Made by a program: the position numbers and the translations under genes. 64,000 bases of DNA, taken from Ruminobacter amylophilus (GTDB lineage Bacteria; Pseudomonadota; Gammaproteobacteria; Enterobacterales; Succinivibrionaceae). The DNA is taken from positions 18,432 through 82,431 of the forward strand of contig NZ_FOXF01000007.1 of NCBI RefSeq assembly GCF_900115655.1, given 5' to 3'. Shown piece by piece: positions 18,588-27,803 of the stretch. The number at the start of each line of letters is the position of its first letter. Positions within the stretch are counted from its first letter, which is position 1. The notes under the pieces are model-generated. The model did not search any database, was not told where the DNA came from, and saw nothing but the letters and a program-made list of their open reading frames with translations.

Positions 18588-19319
18588 ATGAGAACCGTGA
18601 GAGTATACGACAATCAGCCGCTGCAGCTTAATTCCCAAGTGACTTTGGGCAGTGATGCATTCAACCATGCCATTAAGGTACTGCGCATGGAAATCAACGA
18701 TCCACTGACCGTATTCAACGGTGACGGAAACGATTATCAGGCCGTTATCACATCCATTCAGAAAAAATCAGCAGACATCAGGGTAACGGGAATTCAGAAA
18801 AAGGATAACGAATCCCCTATCAGAATCCATCTCGGCCAGGTACTTAGCCGCGGAGACAAAATGGATTTCACCGTACAGAAGTCGGTGGAGCTCGGAGTCA
18901 ACGTGATAACACCTCTGGTATCCGAACGCTGCGGCGTAAAGCTGAATGACGAACGCAGTCAGAAAAAACAGGAAACACTGCAGAAAATCGTCATCAGTGC
19001 CTGTGAACAGTGCGGCCGTGCGGTAATTCCAGAAGTAAGACCGCTGATGTCTCTCGAGGAGTTTCTGCAGGAAAACACCGCAGATGACGAACTCAGGGTA
19101 ACCATGAACCCTTATGCCGACACCAGATTCAAAGATCTTCCTCAGGCCGGAAGCTACCGTCTTCTCGTCGGGCCAGAAGGCGGTTTTACTGATGAAGAGG
19201 TTGAGCTCAGCATTAAATCTGGATACCGTGACGTTCTGGCAGGACCGAGAATTCTCAGAACCGAAACAGCGGCTCTGGTGGCCATAAGCATAATACAGTC
19301 CTGCTTCGGAGACATCTGA
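18588..19319 (+). CDS. rsmE: 16S rRNA m3U1498 methyltransferase
   Basis: This 243-residue protein (E. coli 243) methylates U1498 of 16S rRNA using SAM. An N-terminal PUA-like part (about 1-70, FNHAIKVLRMEINDPLTVFNG) is followed by a SPOUT domain with the trefoil-knot motifs LLVGPEGGFTDEEVE and LAGPRILRTETAALVA. The family block QKSVELGVNVITPLVSERC is present. It leads the rsmE-queF-TPR/GGDEF gene string; the terminator-like hairpin at 18517-18545 sits in its leader. Confidence 0.95.
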   Translation: MRTVRVYDNQPLQLNSQVTLGSDAFNHAIKVLRMEINDPLTVFNGDGNDYQAVITSIQKKSADIRVTGIQKKDNESPIRIHLGQVLSRGDKMDFTVQKSVELGVNVITPLVSERCGVKLNDERSQKKQETLQKIVISACEQCGRAVIPEVRPLMSLEEFLQENTADDELRVTMNPYADTRFKDLPQAGSYRLLVGPEGGFTDEEVELSIKSGYRDVLAGPRILRTETAALVAISIIQSCFGDI

Positions 19320-19391
19320 GACAAAAACACAAGGATAACCACAAGAAACACCTGACGCCGGAGTGTCAGACGTTAAAAACAGGAAGAAGCA

Positions 19392-20231
19392 ATGATTTCA
19401 GAAGATATTTCCCAGATTTCAAAAAATCTTGTACTTGGCAAAAAAACGGCATACGAAACTCATTACAATGCCGGGCTCCTTCAGACAGTTCCGAGATCTC
19501 TGAATCGTGACACTCTGGACATACGTACTCCATTCTTCGGTTATGACGTATGGCATCACTACGAAATTTCATATCTGAATTTCAGAGGCAGACCGGAGGT
19601 GGCTGTGGGAATCATCTACGTTCCGGCCGATTCCGAATGCATTGTCGAATCAAAGTCACTGAAGCTGTATTTCAACAGTTTCAACATGACCCGCTTTCTC
19701 AGTCTTGAAGCAGTCAGAAGCACCGTGGAAAATGATTTAAGCAGGGTTCTCGGAACGGAAATCCGCGTTGAGATGTACCGACCTTCCGACGTTCCCCAGT
19801 CTTTTGCCATCGGGAAGCCTGATGCCGAAAGTCTTGACGAACTTGACATTACCGTTTCCGAATACACCATTCATCCGGATTTCATAAGTCAGAGCAGTGA
19901 CGGGGAAATCATTACAGAAGCCCTGAAATCAGATCTTCTGAAATCAAACTGCCTTATCACCGGACAGCCTGACTGGGGTACGATATACATCAAATATACG
20001 GGAAAAAAGATAAACCACGAAGGACTGTTGCAGTATATTATATCTATGCGTACCCACAACGAGTTCCATGAACACTGCGTGGAAAGAATTTTTACCGACA
20101 TAGCCAACAGATGTGAAGTGTCCTATCTTGAGGTAAGGGCTTTTTACACCAGACGCGGAGGAATCGACATAAATCCGGTCAGGGCAACCGTTAATCTTCC
20201 GCACAGCTCACTGCGTCTGATTCGCCAGTAA
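19392..20231 (+). CDS. queF: NADPH-dependent 7-cyano-7-deazaguanine reductase (E. coli type)
   Basis: This 279-residue protein (E. coli 282) reduces preQ0 to preQ1 in queuosine synthesis. It is the long, two-T-fold-domain type: the N-terminal half holds ESKSLKLYFNSFNMTRF and the C-terminal half NCLITGQPDWGTIYI with the catalytic cysteine and aspartate, then HNEFHEHCVERIF. It sits 72 bases after rsmE and 20 bases before a membrane protein gene, so the three probably form an operon. No preQ1 riboswitch motif is visible upstream. Confidence 0.95.
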   Translation: MISEDISQISKNLVLGKKTAYETHYNAGLLQTVPRSLNRDTLDIRTPFFGYDVWHHYEISYLNFRGRPEVAVGIIYVPADSECIVESKSLKLYFNSFNMTRFLSLEAVRSTVENDLSRVLGTEIRVEMYRPSDVPQSFAIGKPDAESLDELDITVSEYTIHPDFISQSSDGEIITEALKSDLLKSNCLITGQPDWGTIYIKYTGKKINHEGLLQYIISMRTHNEFHEHCVERIFTDIANRCEVSYLEVRAFYTRRGGIDINPVRATVNLPHSSLRLIRQ

Positions 20232-20251
20232 CAACCAGCAGGGTTTTAGTT

Positions 20252-22771
20252 ATGTTAGACATGTTATTGATACCCATAATTCTTCCATCAATCGATGTGA
20301 CTGAAGAACCGGCTCTTCCTTCCCAGGTGGAGGTAGCATACAGCTATCAGGACAGAAACCCTTATAAATGCGTTGAGCTGATAAACACCTACATCGATGG
20401 AAAAATCCGTACTGACGTCACTTCCGGAAGCACTGCCGACAAGTCATTCAGACCGTCAGAACAGGCTGTTTCAGAAGAAAATGCTGAGAATTCCGAATCT
20501 CAGAACTCTGATGACAGTGTTACGCCGTCAGAAAATCAGGAAGAAGAGTCTTTGAAAACCGAAGAGGAACAGCCGGCAGCAGCCGAGAAAGAATCTCAGA
20601 CCGACGCAGCCGCACATGTTCCGCAACCTGAATCTGATAACACTCATTCCGCACACACTGCTGAAACCGGCCCGAAACCGAGTGCCCTCTCTCAGACAGA
20701 GAATATGGATACCAATGTCATAAGACAGGTGATTCTTGACGATATGGAATCAGAAAAGGAACAGGCAAGATCCGATTACCTGTTCGTTGCCAGAAATGCA
20801 GAAAAAGAACGTATTTTCAATGCCCTGATGTCCTGCAAAATCAAAGCGGGCGTAGCCAGGAACGAAGAGTTCAGAAATCACTATTCATACAGAAAAAACA
20901 CCCTGACATCAGCCATATACAAATACAATAAAATCAGAACAGCCCTGCAGAACAAGACAATAAAACCTTCTGACGTTAATTTTATTCAGAACCCTTCGGA
21001 ACTGAACCGTGAAAATTATCAGAAGATCAAACCGTACATACAGCTTATAGAACTTTACAAACTTTCTGAAAGCAACAATCTCAAGGCAGTATCATTTTTC
21101 GAAAACAACATAAATGATCAGGCTTTCAACAGTTACCCGGAAAGCGTAAAAAACGCCTTCTGGATACAGGGATTCAATCTGTATTACGGGCTTAACCACC
21201 AGAATATCGCATATTACCTGCTGAATCTGGTAGAAAAAAACTACAGCGGCAAAACGCAGTACACGTACACCAATGCCATTCTTGCCAAGCAGCTCAGCAT
21301 GCTGGCGATGGAAAACAAAGACTTTGAATATGCCGAAGAACATTTGAGCAGATACGTATCCGTTATTGAGCATATTCCTGAAGAACAGATGAATTATATC
21401 GATAATCTGCTGCAGCTGAGTGACCTTAAAATAAAAACAGGTCATTCAAATGATGCCGTTACCCTTCTGAAGAAGGCAGATCATCTGATAAATTACACCA
21501 CCATGGATAAGGCAGATGAAGAACGATTTAAAGGAATTCTTTCTCATCTTTACATTGAGGTTCACGAATACGAACGCGCCCTGTTCTATCTGGACACGGA
21601 TAACCACAATTATTCCTTTGACAGTGAAAAAACAATTTCCCTTCTGAGACTCATCGATCTGGCCATAGCCCTCAACGGCACCAATCAGACCAGTAATGCA
21701 GCCCAGCTGATGAAAACCATTGGCGGTTACCTTGACAAGCTCCCGGATCAGTACAAGCCTCTCTACTACCACACCAATGCAGCCATTGAAGCCACTCAGG
21801 GAAATTATGCCGAAGCCTATAAAAACGTGGAAGCCGCGTACGGGTACGGTAAGAATCTGTACACCAGACTTCCAGACAACCAGTCTCACAATCTGCCGCC
21901 TCCTACGTTCTATCAGAACTATCTGCCGCATAACAATAATATTGTAAGCGTGCCGATCAGAATGATGATCGTCATGCTTTCAGGCTCCACCATTCTGTTC
22001 CTGATAGTTGTCCTGGCATTTTTGCGTTATTACAACAAATCAAAGGAATTTGAACGTGAAATTGACAGAATAGAAGACGATTATCCGCAGTCATTGAGCA
22101 GTGACATCAAAAACTACAATGACTTCATGAACTTTATTATCAGACAGAGCATGAATTACCATCAGTCTGATAATGACATGGGCACCAAAAACATCGATCT
22201 CATCAATAACAAGGATATCTACCAGATATTCATACCCGGATTTACCGATCTGTCAATAAAGAGAGGTTACAAACAGGCCCAGAATCAGAGAAACGCATTT
22301 ATTGACAAGCTGCAGAACCTTCTGCACATTGCTTCCGACATCTATGTAATCAGCGACGCCCGTTACGTTATTGTAACCAAACCGAATGCCGACATGGATG
22401 CATTTACAATGAGTAACACCATCATAAATAAAATAGAACAGGTACTTAAGGAACTGCACATTGATCCCGTGGTCAATGCAGGCATCATCAGCTACCCGTT
22501 CATCAACAGTGCTCCTTATTCGCTGGAATCCACAAGAATTTTCGAACTGCTATCACTGGCTCTTGCCGGAGCAAGATCCATAGCTGATCATAACCAGCAG
22601 TCTTCCTTTGTAAGACTCAATGCGAACAGACTTGACAAGAGCAGTATTCAGGACGGAGACACCTATGCGAGAGCAATCAACTGCATCAAGAAAGGAAGCA
22701 TAAAGACAATCTCCCTGCCTGAAGAAAGTCAGATAGACTGGCAGCAGATTCAGGAAGACACCATGCTTTAA
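20252..22771 (+). CDS. Membrane protein with TPR-like helices and degenerate GGDEF domain
   Basis: This 839-residue protein is unrecognised by name. It has a short hydrophobic N-terminus, then an acidic, Ser/Glu/Pro-rich low-complexity stretch (about 65-150), then some 400 residues of helical repeats resembling TPRs (EYAEEHLSRYVSV, NDAVTLLKKADHL, YERALFYL). One transmembrane helix is at about 570-592 (IVMLSGSTILFLIVVLAFL). The C-terminal 635-790 follows the GGDEF fold (FIPGFTDLSIKRGYKQAQNQ, AGIISYPFINSAPYSLE, LALAGARSIADHN), but the active-site loop reads VISDARYVIV, without GGDEF. It is likely a non-catalytic signalling protein reading periplasmic or envelope state; the enzyme role is lost. 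It is co-directional and 20 bases after queF. Confidence 0.7.
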   Translation: MLDMLLIPIILPSIDVTEEPALPSQVEVAYSYQDRNPYKCVELINTYIDGKIRTDVTSGSTADKSFRPSEQAVSEENAENSESQNSDDSVTPSENQEEESLKTEEEQPAAAEKESQTDAAAHVPQPESDNTHSAHTAETGPKPSALSQTENMDTNVIRQVILDDMESEKEQARSDYLFVARNAEKERIFNALMSCKIKAGVARNEEFRNHYSYRKNTLTSAIYKYNKIRTALQNKTIKPSDVNFIQNPSELNRENYQKIKPYIQLIELYKLSESNNLKAVSFFENNINDQAFNSYPESVKNAFWIQGFNLYYGLNHQNIAYYLLNLVEKNYSGKTQYTYTNAILAKQLSMLAMENKDFEYAEEHLSRYVSVIEHIPEEQMNYIDNLLQLSDLKIKTGHSNDAVTLLKKADHLINYTTMDKADEERFKGILSHLYIEVHEYERALFYLDTDNHNYSFDSEKTISLLRLIDLAIALNGTNQTSNAAQLMKTIGGYLDKLPDQYKPLYYHTNAAIEATQGNYAEAYKNVEAAYGYGKNLYTRLPDNQSHNLPPPTFYQNYLPHNNNIVSVPIRMMIVMLSGSTILFLIVVLAFLRYYNKSKEFEREIDRIEDDYPQSLSSDIKNYNDFMNFIIRQSMNYHQSDNDMGTKNIDLINNKDIYQIFIPGFTDLSIKRGYKQAQNQRNAFIDKLQNLLHIASDIYVISDARYVIVTKPNADMDAFTMSNTIINKIEQVLKELHIDPVVNAGIISYPFINSAPYSLESTRIFELLSLALAGARSIADHNQQSSFVRLNANRLDKSSIQDGDTYARAINCIKKGSIKTISLPEESQIDWQQIQEDTML

Positions 22772-22823
22772 TCAGCAGGAGCGGAGCAATCATTTTCTGA
22801 TGTGTGTTTAGAACATCTCTGTT

Positions 22824-23291
22824 TTACACCACCGGACGATTGCGGTAAAAAAGCAGCGCTGGCATGGCTATCCCCATGCCTATGGCAAGCAGCACCGTTG
22901 AAGTTATTATGCCGTTCTCAAAAAATGATTCAATAAGTCCGGCCTTTGTTTCTTCAGCGTTTCGCATCTGAATAATTGACAGAAGTGTAAGATAGGCAAA
23001 TTTTCCCGGAATTATAGGCACAATACTGGCAACAGTAAACACCAGGCGAGGCACTCTCAGTCTCGGAGACAGGAAAATAAACATCAGGCTTATGGTTATA
23101 CTGGCTATGAATGAAGATGCCACAATTCCGAATCCCACGTTATTAATACACACTGTTCTGGTGATATGGGCCACAGCACCTCCGAGAGCCGCATACGGTA
23201 CATATTTCAAAGGTGTATTGAACAGCATGGCAAAAACTGCGGCCGGTACGGCACTGAAACAGAAATCAAGCAGATATAACTCAAGACTCAT
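22824..23291 (-). CDS. yjjB: ThrE-family exporter subunit, YjjB-like
   Basis: This 155-residue integral membrane protein has four or five hydrophobic helices, matching YjjB (FSAVPAAVFAMLFNTP, VFTVASIVPIIPGKFAYLTLL, FYRNRPVV at the end). It pairs with the next upstream gene, YjjP-like, to make the two halves of a ThrE-type exporter. In E. coli YjjPB has been reported to export succinate. The ATG at 23291 (MSLEL) is chosen because AGAAGA lies 6 bases before it and it aligns with the E. coli start; 23315 is an alternative. Confidence 0.85.
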   Translation of the reverse strand: MSLELYLLDFCFSAVPAAVFAMLFNTPLKYVPYAALGGAVAHITRTVCINNVGFGIVASSFIASITISLMFIFLSPRLRVPRLVFTVASIVPIIPGKFAYLTLLSIIQMRNAEETKAGLIESFFENGIITSTVLLAIGMGIAMPALLFYRNRPVV

Positions 23292-23369
23292 AATAAATCT
23301 TCTCTTTGTTTTCATAATTTATCACCGAAAAACGGTGATGACAGGCAGTCTCTTCCTGCCCGGTCTTAC

Positions 23370-24152
23370 CTACCATTTATCTATCGGCAGAATGGAAAAA
23401 GCCGTCATGATACCAAGACATACGGATGCCACCAGCATAATGGAATTTATAAGTCTTGTGGCTCCCACGGATGTGTATCCCTTGAACAGATCCAGAATTC
23501 CCGTTATGAAAGGGAATCCGGGAACCAGAAGAAGCAGACTTACCACCATGGCAACAGCCAGATTGTATTCACTTAAATGAAAAATTCCAGTACCGACCCA
23601 GAAGGAAATAATGGTACTGATGAAACCGCATGTCGTAAAAATAAACATGTCGAACAGGTGAAATTTCTGCATCAAGAGCTTACATGCCATGGTTATGGTA
23701 CCGGCTACAAGTGCTGTCATGCTTGCATCCATATCCCCTCCGTTTATTACGGAAAAGGCGGCGGTGGCAATCCCCACTGCAGCAACCATAAACAGACGGT
23801 TGTACGAAAACTGAGGAATGTGTTCCAGCTTTTCCATAAGCTCATCAGCAGTTATAAGACCTTTTTCCGCATCCTGACAGAGACGGGTATAAAACACCAG
23901 GTTATGCATGTTGATACCTACCCTGTCGATACGGCCGAAGGTGGTATACTCCTCCCGATACTCACGTTCATCGGATACGGGAAATACAAGCTTGACACCG
24001 ACGGATCCGGGACTGACTATGACTGTAGCCTGACAGCCGTAGGCGCTGGCAACTCTTTCGGTAGTCTGAATTATCAGACGGGTTTCTGAACCGCACATGT
24101 ACATCCGCCTTGCCAGAGAGACAATAAGCTCCGCAAAATCGCTATTTTTCAT
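23370..24152 (-). CDS. yjjP: ThrE-family exporter subunit, YjjP-like
   Basis: This 260-residue protein carries the DUF1212/ThrE domain: an N-terminal soluble part (LARRMYMCGSETRLIIQTTERVASAYG region, 10-110) and five or so transmembrane helices in the C-terminal half (LLLVPGFPFITGILDLFKGY; INSIMLVASVCLGIM). It is the larger partner of the YjjB-like protein 78 bases downstream. In the inferred succinate-forming host an exporter of this type is fitting, but substrate is not shown by sequence. Confidence 0.87.
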   Translation of the reverse strand: MKNSDFAELIVSLARRMYMCGSETRLIIQTTERVASAYGCQATVIVSPGSVGVKLVFPVSDEREYREEYTTFGRIDRVGINMHNLVFYTRLCQDAEKGLITADELMEKLEHIPQFSYNRLFMVAAVGIATAAFSVINGGDMDASMTALVAGTITMACKLLMQKFHLFDMFIFTTCGFISTIISFWVGTGIFHLSEYNLAVAMVVSLLLLVPGFPFITGILDLFKGYTSVGATRLINSIMLVASVCLGIMTAFSILPIDKW

Positions 24153-24518
24153 ACCATTTCCATGCTACTCATAAAACTTTTCACCGGTATCGGACAGCAG
24201 ATATTGACTGCACAAAGTCAAAACCGGCAGGGTTCTATCATTCTATCATAAACATCACTGTTTACGTAAAAACAGGCGAACCGCAGTATTTGCCTTTTCC
24301 TCCGTCTGCTGAAAACATGGATATACGTGCACTTTCATCAAAACATGACAGTCATATACGGAATTTTTGATTAATTTGAATTAAGAATTCTTTAAACAGT
24401 ATGTGAATACGCAGAAGATCTGATGGAACAGAAAACAATTATGGCTGTCCGGAGCCATACTGATTGATTAAGGATTTATATAAGATATATCTGAAGATAT
24501 TTTGATTCTCACTCCCGA
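24153..24518. other. Intergenic region between yjjP and the tRNA cluster
   Basis: About 365 bases with no coding frame I can support. A short AT-rich hairpin (ATATC/GATAT) lies just past the last tRNA in the minus direction and is too weak to call a terminator. Confidence 0.4.
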
Positions 24519-24602
24519 TGGTGCGGGAAGAGAGACTCGAACTCTCACACACAAGGCGCCAGAACCTAAATCTGGTGCGTCTACCAATTTCGCCATTCCC
24601 GC
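24519..24602 (-). tRNA. tRNA-Leu(UAG)
   Basis: An 84-base cloverleaf begins GCGGGAATGGCG and ends in encoded CCA. The anticodon loop TTTAGGT gives UAG. It has the extended variable arm of leucine tRNAs and a GTTCGAGTC T-loop. It is last of four tRNAs in one transcript. Confidence 0.95.
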
Positions 24603-24608
24603 GTCTCA

Positions 24609-24685
24609 TGGGGTGGCTGATGGGGTTCGAACCCACGACAACCGGAATCACAATCCGGGACTCTACCAACTGAGCTACAGCCACC
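24609..24685 (-). tRNA. tRNA-His(GUG)
   Basis: 77 bases, very close to E. coli hisR. It includes the histidine-specific G-1 paired with C73, anticodon GTG within GGATTGTGATTCC and encoded CCA. Confidence 0.97.
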
Positions 24686-24704
24686 ATAGAGATGTATCAG
24701 CAAA

Positions 24705-24781
<77 letters not shown>

Positions 24782-24797
24782 ATACCCTTTTCGAAGA

Positions 24798-24874
<77 letters not shown>

Positions 24875-24898
24875 ATGCCATTTTGCTAACAGGTGTGC

Positions 24899-24927
24899 AT
24901 GATAGAGTACAAACCCTGTTTCGTCAA
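24899..24927 (-). promoter_or_regulatory. Promoter of the tRNA operon
   Basis: In the minus direction TTGACG (24922-24927) and TATCAT (24899-24904) are 17 bases apart, each one base from consensus. The promoter lies 25 bases before tRNA-Pro. The base composition just after the -10 (GCACACC) fits a stringently controlled stable-RNA promoter. Confidence 0.8.
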
Positions 24928-25282
24928 TCATTTTTTTGTAAAAATTTAATTTTTATGTTTTATTGATTGAGTTTTAGTCATTTTTACTGAATTTGAACAA
25001 ATTTAAGACAGAAACATAAAGTCAACTTCTGATAATCTTCTTCACGGGCCGTTTCAGCCGGTCCGCAACTGTCAAATCAGTAAAAAAAAACGTCAAAAAC
25101 AATATATTTAATCAATGTATCACTGTTTATGTATAAAAACTGTTATTATATTCAGTCAAATCAAGGTAAGCGGACACACGCATGTCCGTAATGGGAATTT
25201 TTTGTTCTGACGAACAGATATGAACTAATAACTTAAAACAGTTCCGTACTCATATGCCTGACGTTATTCACCGGTGAATTCT
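24928..25282. other. Intergenic region upstream of the WYL pair
   Basis: About 350 AT-rich bases between the divergent tRNA and WYL operons. I see no gene. A -10-like TATTAT occurs near 25145, but no convincing -35. Confidence 0.3.
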
Positions 25283-26677
25283 ATGCGCAGCAAAAAAAAC
25301 AATAATTCAGATAACCACAACACTCAGTACATGACATATATTCTGAGACCTAATCAGTTGCTCAAAATGAGGGAGACTCTCAGAAGCATATTCATTTTTC
25401 CGAACGAGTCAAAACACAAAATAGCCGAACGAATATCCGTTACCGCAGCTGAAAAGAATAACAATACCGCTAATAAAAAACAGGGAGTAACTCTGTCCAG
25501 AAGGTTTGTCGCACTTGTGGAAAACCTTCTTAACCTTGGATATGAAATAAAAACCAAGGTCAGAGATGAGAACGGTCACCCCGTCTATCACGGCAATTCC
25601 TGCTGCAGTTCATATGGTCATACACCGTGTCATAACTATATGACTTTTTTCAAGATATACTGCTGTCTGAATGATCAGAATCTGTTTCTGATGAAGTTTC
25701 TTCTCTCTTCACTGTACGAAACGACCTTTACCGTAAGACAGATGTCAGACAAGTGCAATTTCCTGTTCTACGACAGTGAAGGCGATGACAAACAGGATCA
25801 TTACAAAAAATACGGCGACAGAGCCAAATTACTGCATAGAAACGGAATTCTTAAATACGAAAAACGCAAGTACTCGATCTCAGACTCATACACCATTGAT
25901 TCCGTATTCGGAAACATGAATCAGAATATTATTGATTTCATAAATTTTTTTACAATCTATTCTCCTGTCGGGCTTCCGGGTTTTTACATCAGCAACATTC
26001 TGAATATCTTTTACGAAGGACAGTTTACAAGGGATAATTTCATCTATAAATTCTACAATCCGTTCCCGACCATCAATCAGGAAATAAAATACAACCTGCT
26101 CTATTACATTTCCATGAAAAGAAGTGTAAAAATAAGCTACTTCAAGGAAGAATACACGGGAAATTCCAGAAAAAACAAAATCAGAGTGACCTGCGTTCCA
26201 TTGAAGATTCTTTACCGCCAGCTGGTATGTCGTGAATACCTGCTTGCACACGGCGCTGAAGATGATAATTTCATATCAGTAAGACTGGACAACATTACCA
26301 GCGTGGATCCTGGAGAGCCTGTCTCTGCCGATGAATTCAACGTACTCACCGAAAAACTGAACAGACTGAACATCAACTCTTCAAGGATCAGTGAAAATCC
26401 TGATATGGTAAAAATAAAATTTCAGATTCCGCCTGAAGAAAAGTATGTCCTTAACAGACTTGAAAGACAGGCAAACCATAACAGTAAAATCATATGTGAA
26501 GACCCTGAGCGTCATATTTATGCATACAGTTCAGAAATTTCCGACGAAAATGAAATGCAGAGCTGGCTGAAAACATTTATCGGCCGCATTGTAAATATCA
26601 GCACCACTGGAAAACAGCTGGGAGAACAGTTCAGCTCCGACCTGAAACAGATGATGGAAATGTATAACGTTAAATAA
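25283..26677 (+). CDS. WYL-domain regulator, copy 1
   Basis: This is a 464-residue protein. The C-terminal half has a WYL-type ligand domain (YYISMKRSVKISYF, then VTCVPLKILYRQLVCREYLLAHG and ISVRLDNITSVDPGEP), in which the name-giving Trp is not conserved. A C-terminal extension of about 150 residues resembles the WCX region. The N-terminal 200 residues contain a Cys/His-rich patch (CCSSYGHTPCHNY near 105) and a possible winged helix. A GTG at 25274 could extend it by three codons. It forms a pair with the next gene, 20 bases downstream. WYL proteins usually sense nucleic-acid ligands and regulate transcription, often of defence genes; no target is visible here. Confidence 0.7.
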   Translation: MRSKKNNNSDNHNTQYMTYILRPNQLLKMRETLRSIFIFPNESKHKIAERISVTAAEKNNNTANKKQGVTLSRRFVALVENLLNLGYEIKTKVRDENGHPVYHGNSCCSSYGHTPCHNYMTFFKIYCCLNDQNLFLMKFLLSSLYETTFTVRQMSDKCNFLFYDSEGDDKQDHYKKYGDRAKLLHRNGILKYEKRKYSISDSYTIDSVFGNMNQNIIDFINFFTIYSPVGLPGFYISNILNIFYEGQFTRDNFIYKFYNPFPTINQEIKYNLLYYISMKRSVKISYFKEEYTGNSRKNKIRVTCVPLKILYRQLVCREYLLAHGAEDDNFISVRLDNITSVDPGEPVSADEFNVLTEKLNRLNINSSRISENPDMVKIKFQIPPEEKYVLNRLERQANHNSKIICEDPERHIYAYSSEISDENEMQSWLKTFIGRIVNISTTGKQLGEQFSSDLKQMMEMYNVK

Positions 26678-26697
26678 AATGTCAGGAGACTGATAAC

Positions 26698-27744
26698 ATG
26701 ACCAAAAAATTCGATATAAACGAAATTGAAAATATTCTGTCACCGCTGTACAGCTACGATATGTTCGCCATGCTGAAAATCATAAGTTCCACAAGCATAA
26801 ACGAGCTCGGCTCCTTTGATCCGCAAAAAATCATCAAAACAACATTTCCGCATCACTATGCCAGAGAAAACAATGTGGAAAAATTCATCAGGGACTGTAA
26901 AAAATCTGAATTAAATTCCTTAAAAGCCGACACTCCGAAAATAACAACCAAAACCACGCCTCTTACCTATCTGGAATTAAAATGGCTGAAGCTGGTGATA
27001 AATGATCCCAAAGCCAGACTTTTTCTCAGTCAGGAGAAAATTGATCACATAAGTGAACTGTTAAAAGACATTCCCGAACTGTACGATTCAGCCGCCATGG
27101 AAATTCAGGACAGAGAAAAGCAGCCTGACAGTTTCAGCTCCCCGGAATATATTGAAAACTTTCAGACAATATACAGTGCCCTGAACAATCGAGGCATACT
27201 GGAAATTAATTACCGCACGAACAACTCTGACTCGCTGATTACGGGACTCTATCTGCCACTGCATATGGAATACGATTTTCAGTTCAACAGATTCCGTCTC
27301 ATATGTCTACCTTTCCCTGATGAACAATCTTCTGAAAATACCGAACAGAATAAAGACAACATGATTATGACTTTTAATCTTCGAAACATAATCCATGTTA
27401 AAAAGTCAGGGAAAATAATCTCCATGGAGAAAAAGCGGGAAATTATTGAACATTGCGTTGTTCCGGAGAAAACCATAGACATAACAATAAAAATATCATA
27501 CGCCAAAAACACTCTTGAACGCTTCATGCTGATGTTTGCCTACTACTCAAAAGATCTTAAAAAGGTGACAGATGACTCATGTACAGTTACAATGACGATC
27601 CCGGAAAATGATTTGTCCAACGTCATTATCAACATTCTGAGATTCGGCATCACCGTTCAGGTTCTCAGTCCTGACCCGGTTATTGAAAAAATCCGTGAAA
27701 AACTTCTTAAACAGAAACGGCTTCTCGAACAGGATCAGCAGTGA
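26698..27744 (+). CDS. WYL-domain regulator, copy 2
   Basis: This is a 348-residue protein. A central WYL-like domain (IYSALNNRGILEINYRTN, then ITGLYLPLHMEYDFQFNRFRLICLPF) is followed by a helix-strand C-terminal segment of the WCX type (IDITIKISYAKNTLERFMLMF ending IRFGITVQVLS). The start is supported by AGGAG. It is diverged from copy 1 but has the same architecture. The pair may work as a heterodimer, as seen with other tandem WYL genes; that is inference. A TauE/SafE gene starts 59 bases later and may be co-transcribed. Confidence 0.65.
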   Translation: MTKKFDINEIENILSPLYSYDMFAMLKIISSTSINELGSFDPQKIIKTTFPHHYARENNVEKFIRDCKKSELNSLKADTPKITTKTTPLTYLELKWLKLVINDPKARLFLSQEKIDHISELLKDIPELYDSAAMEIQDREKQPDSFSSPEYIENFQTIYSALNNRGILEINYRTNNSDSLITGLYLPLHMEYDFQFNRFRLICLPFPDEQSSENTEQNKDNMIMTFNLRNIIHVKKSGKIISMEKKREIIEHCVVPEKTIDITIKISYAKNTLERFMLMFAYYSKDLKKVTDDSCTVTMTIPENDLSNVIINILRFGITVQVLSPDPVIEKIREKLLKQKRLLEQDQQ

Positions 27745-27803
27745 TGTCGGTGAATACAGGTCATATTAAACAATATGCGTACAATATAAAATAAGGAGTC
27801 AGC

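Noticed and set aside
24481..24518. Intrinsic terminator after tRNA-Leu
   Set aside because: The only hairpin is five A-T rich pairs without a clean T run, so too weak to call.
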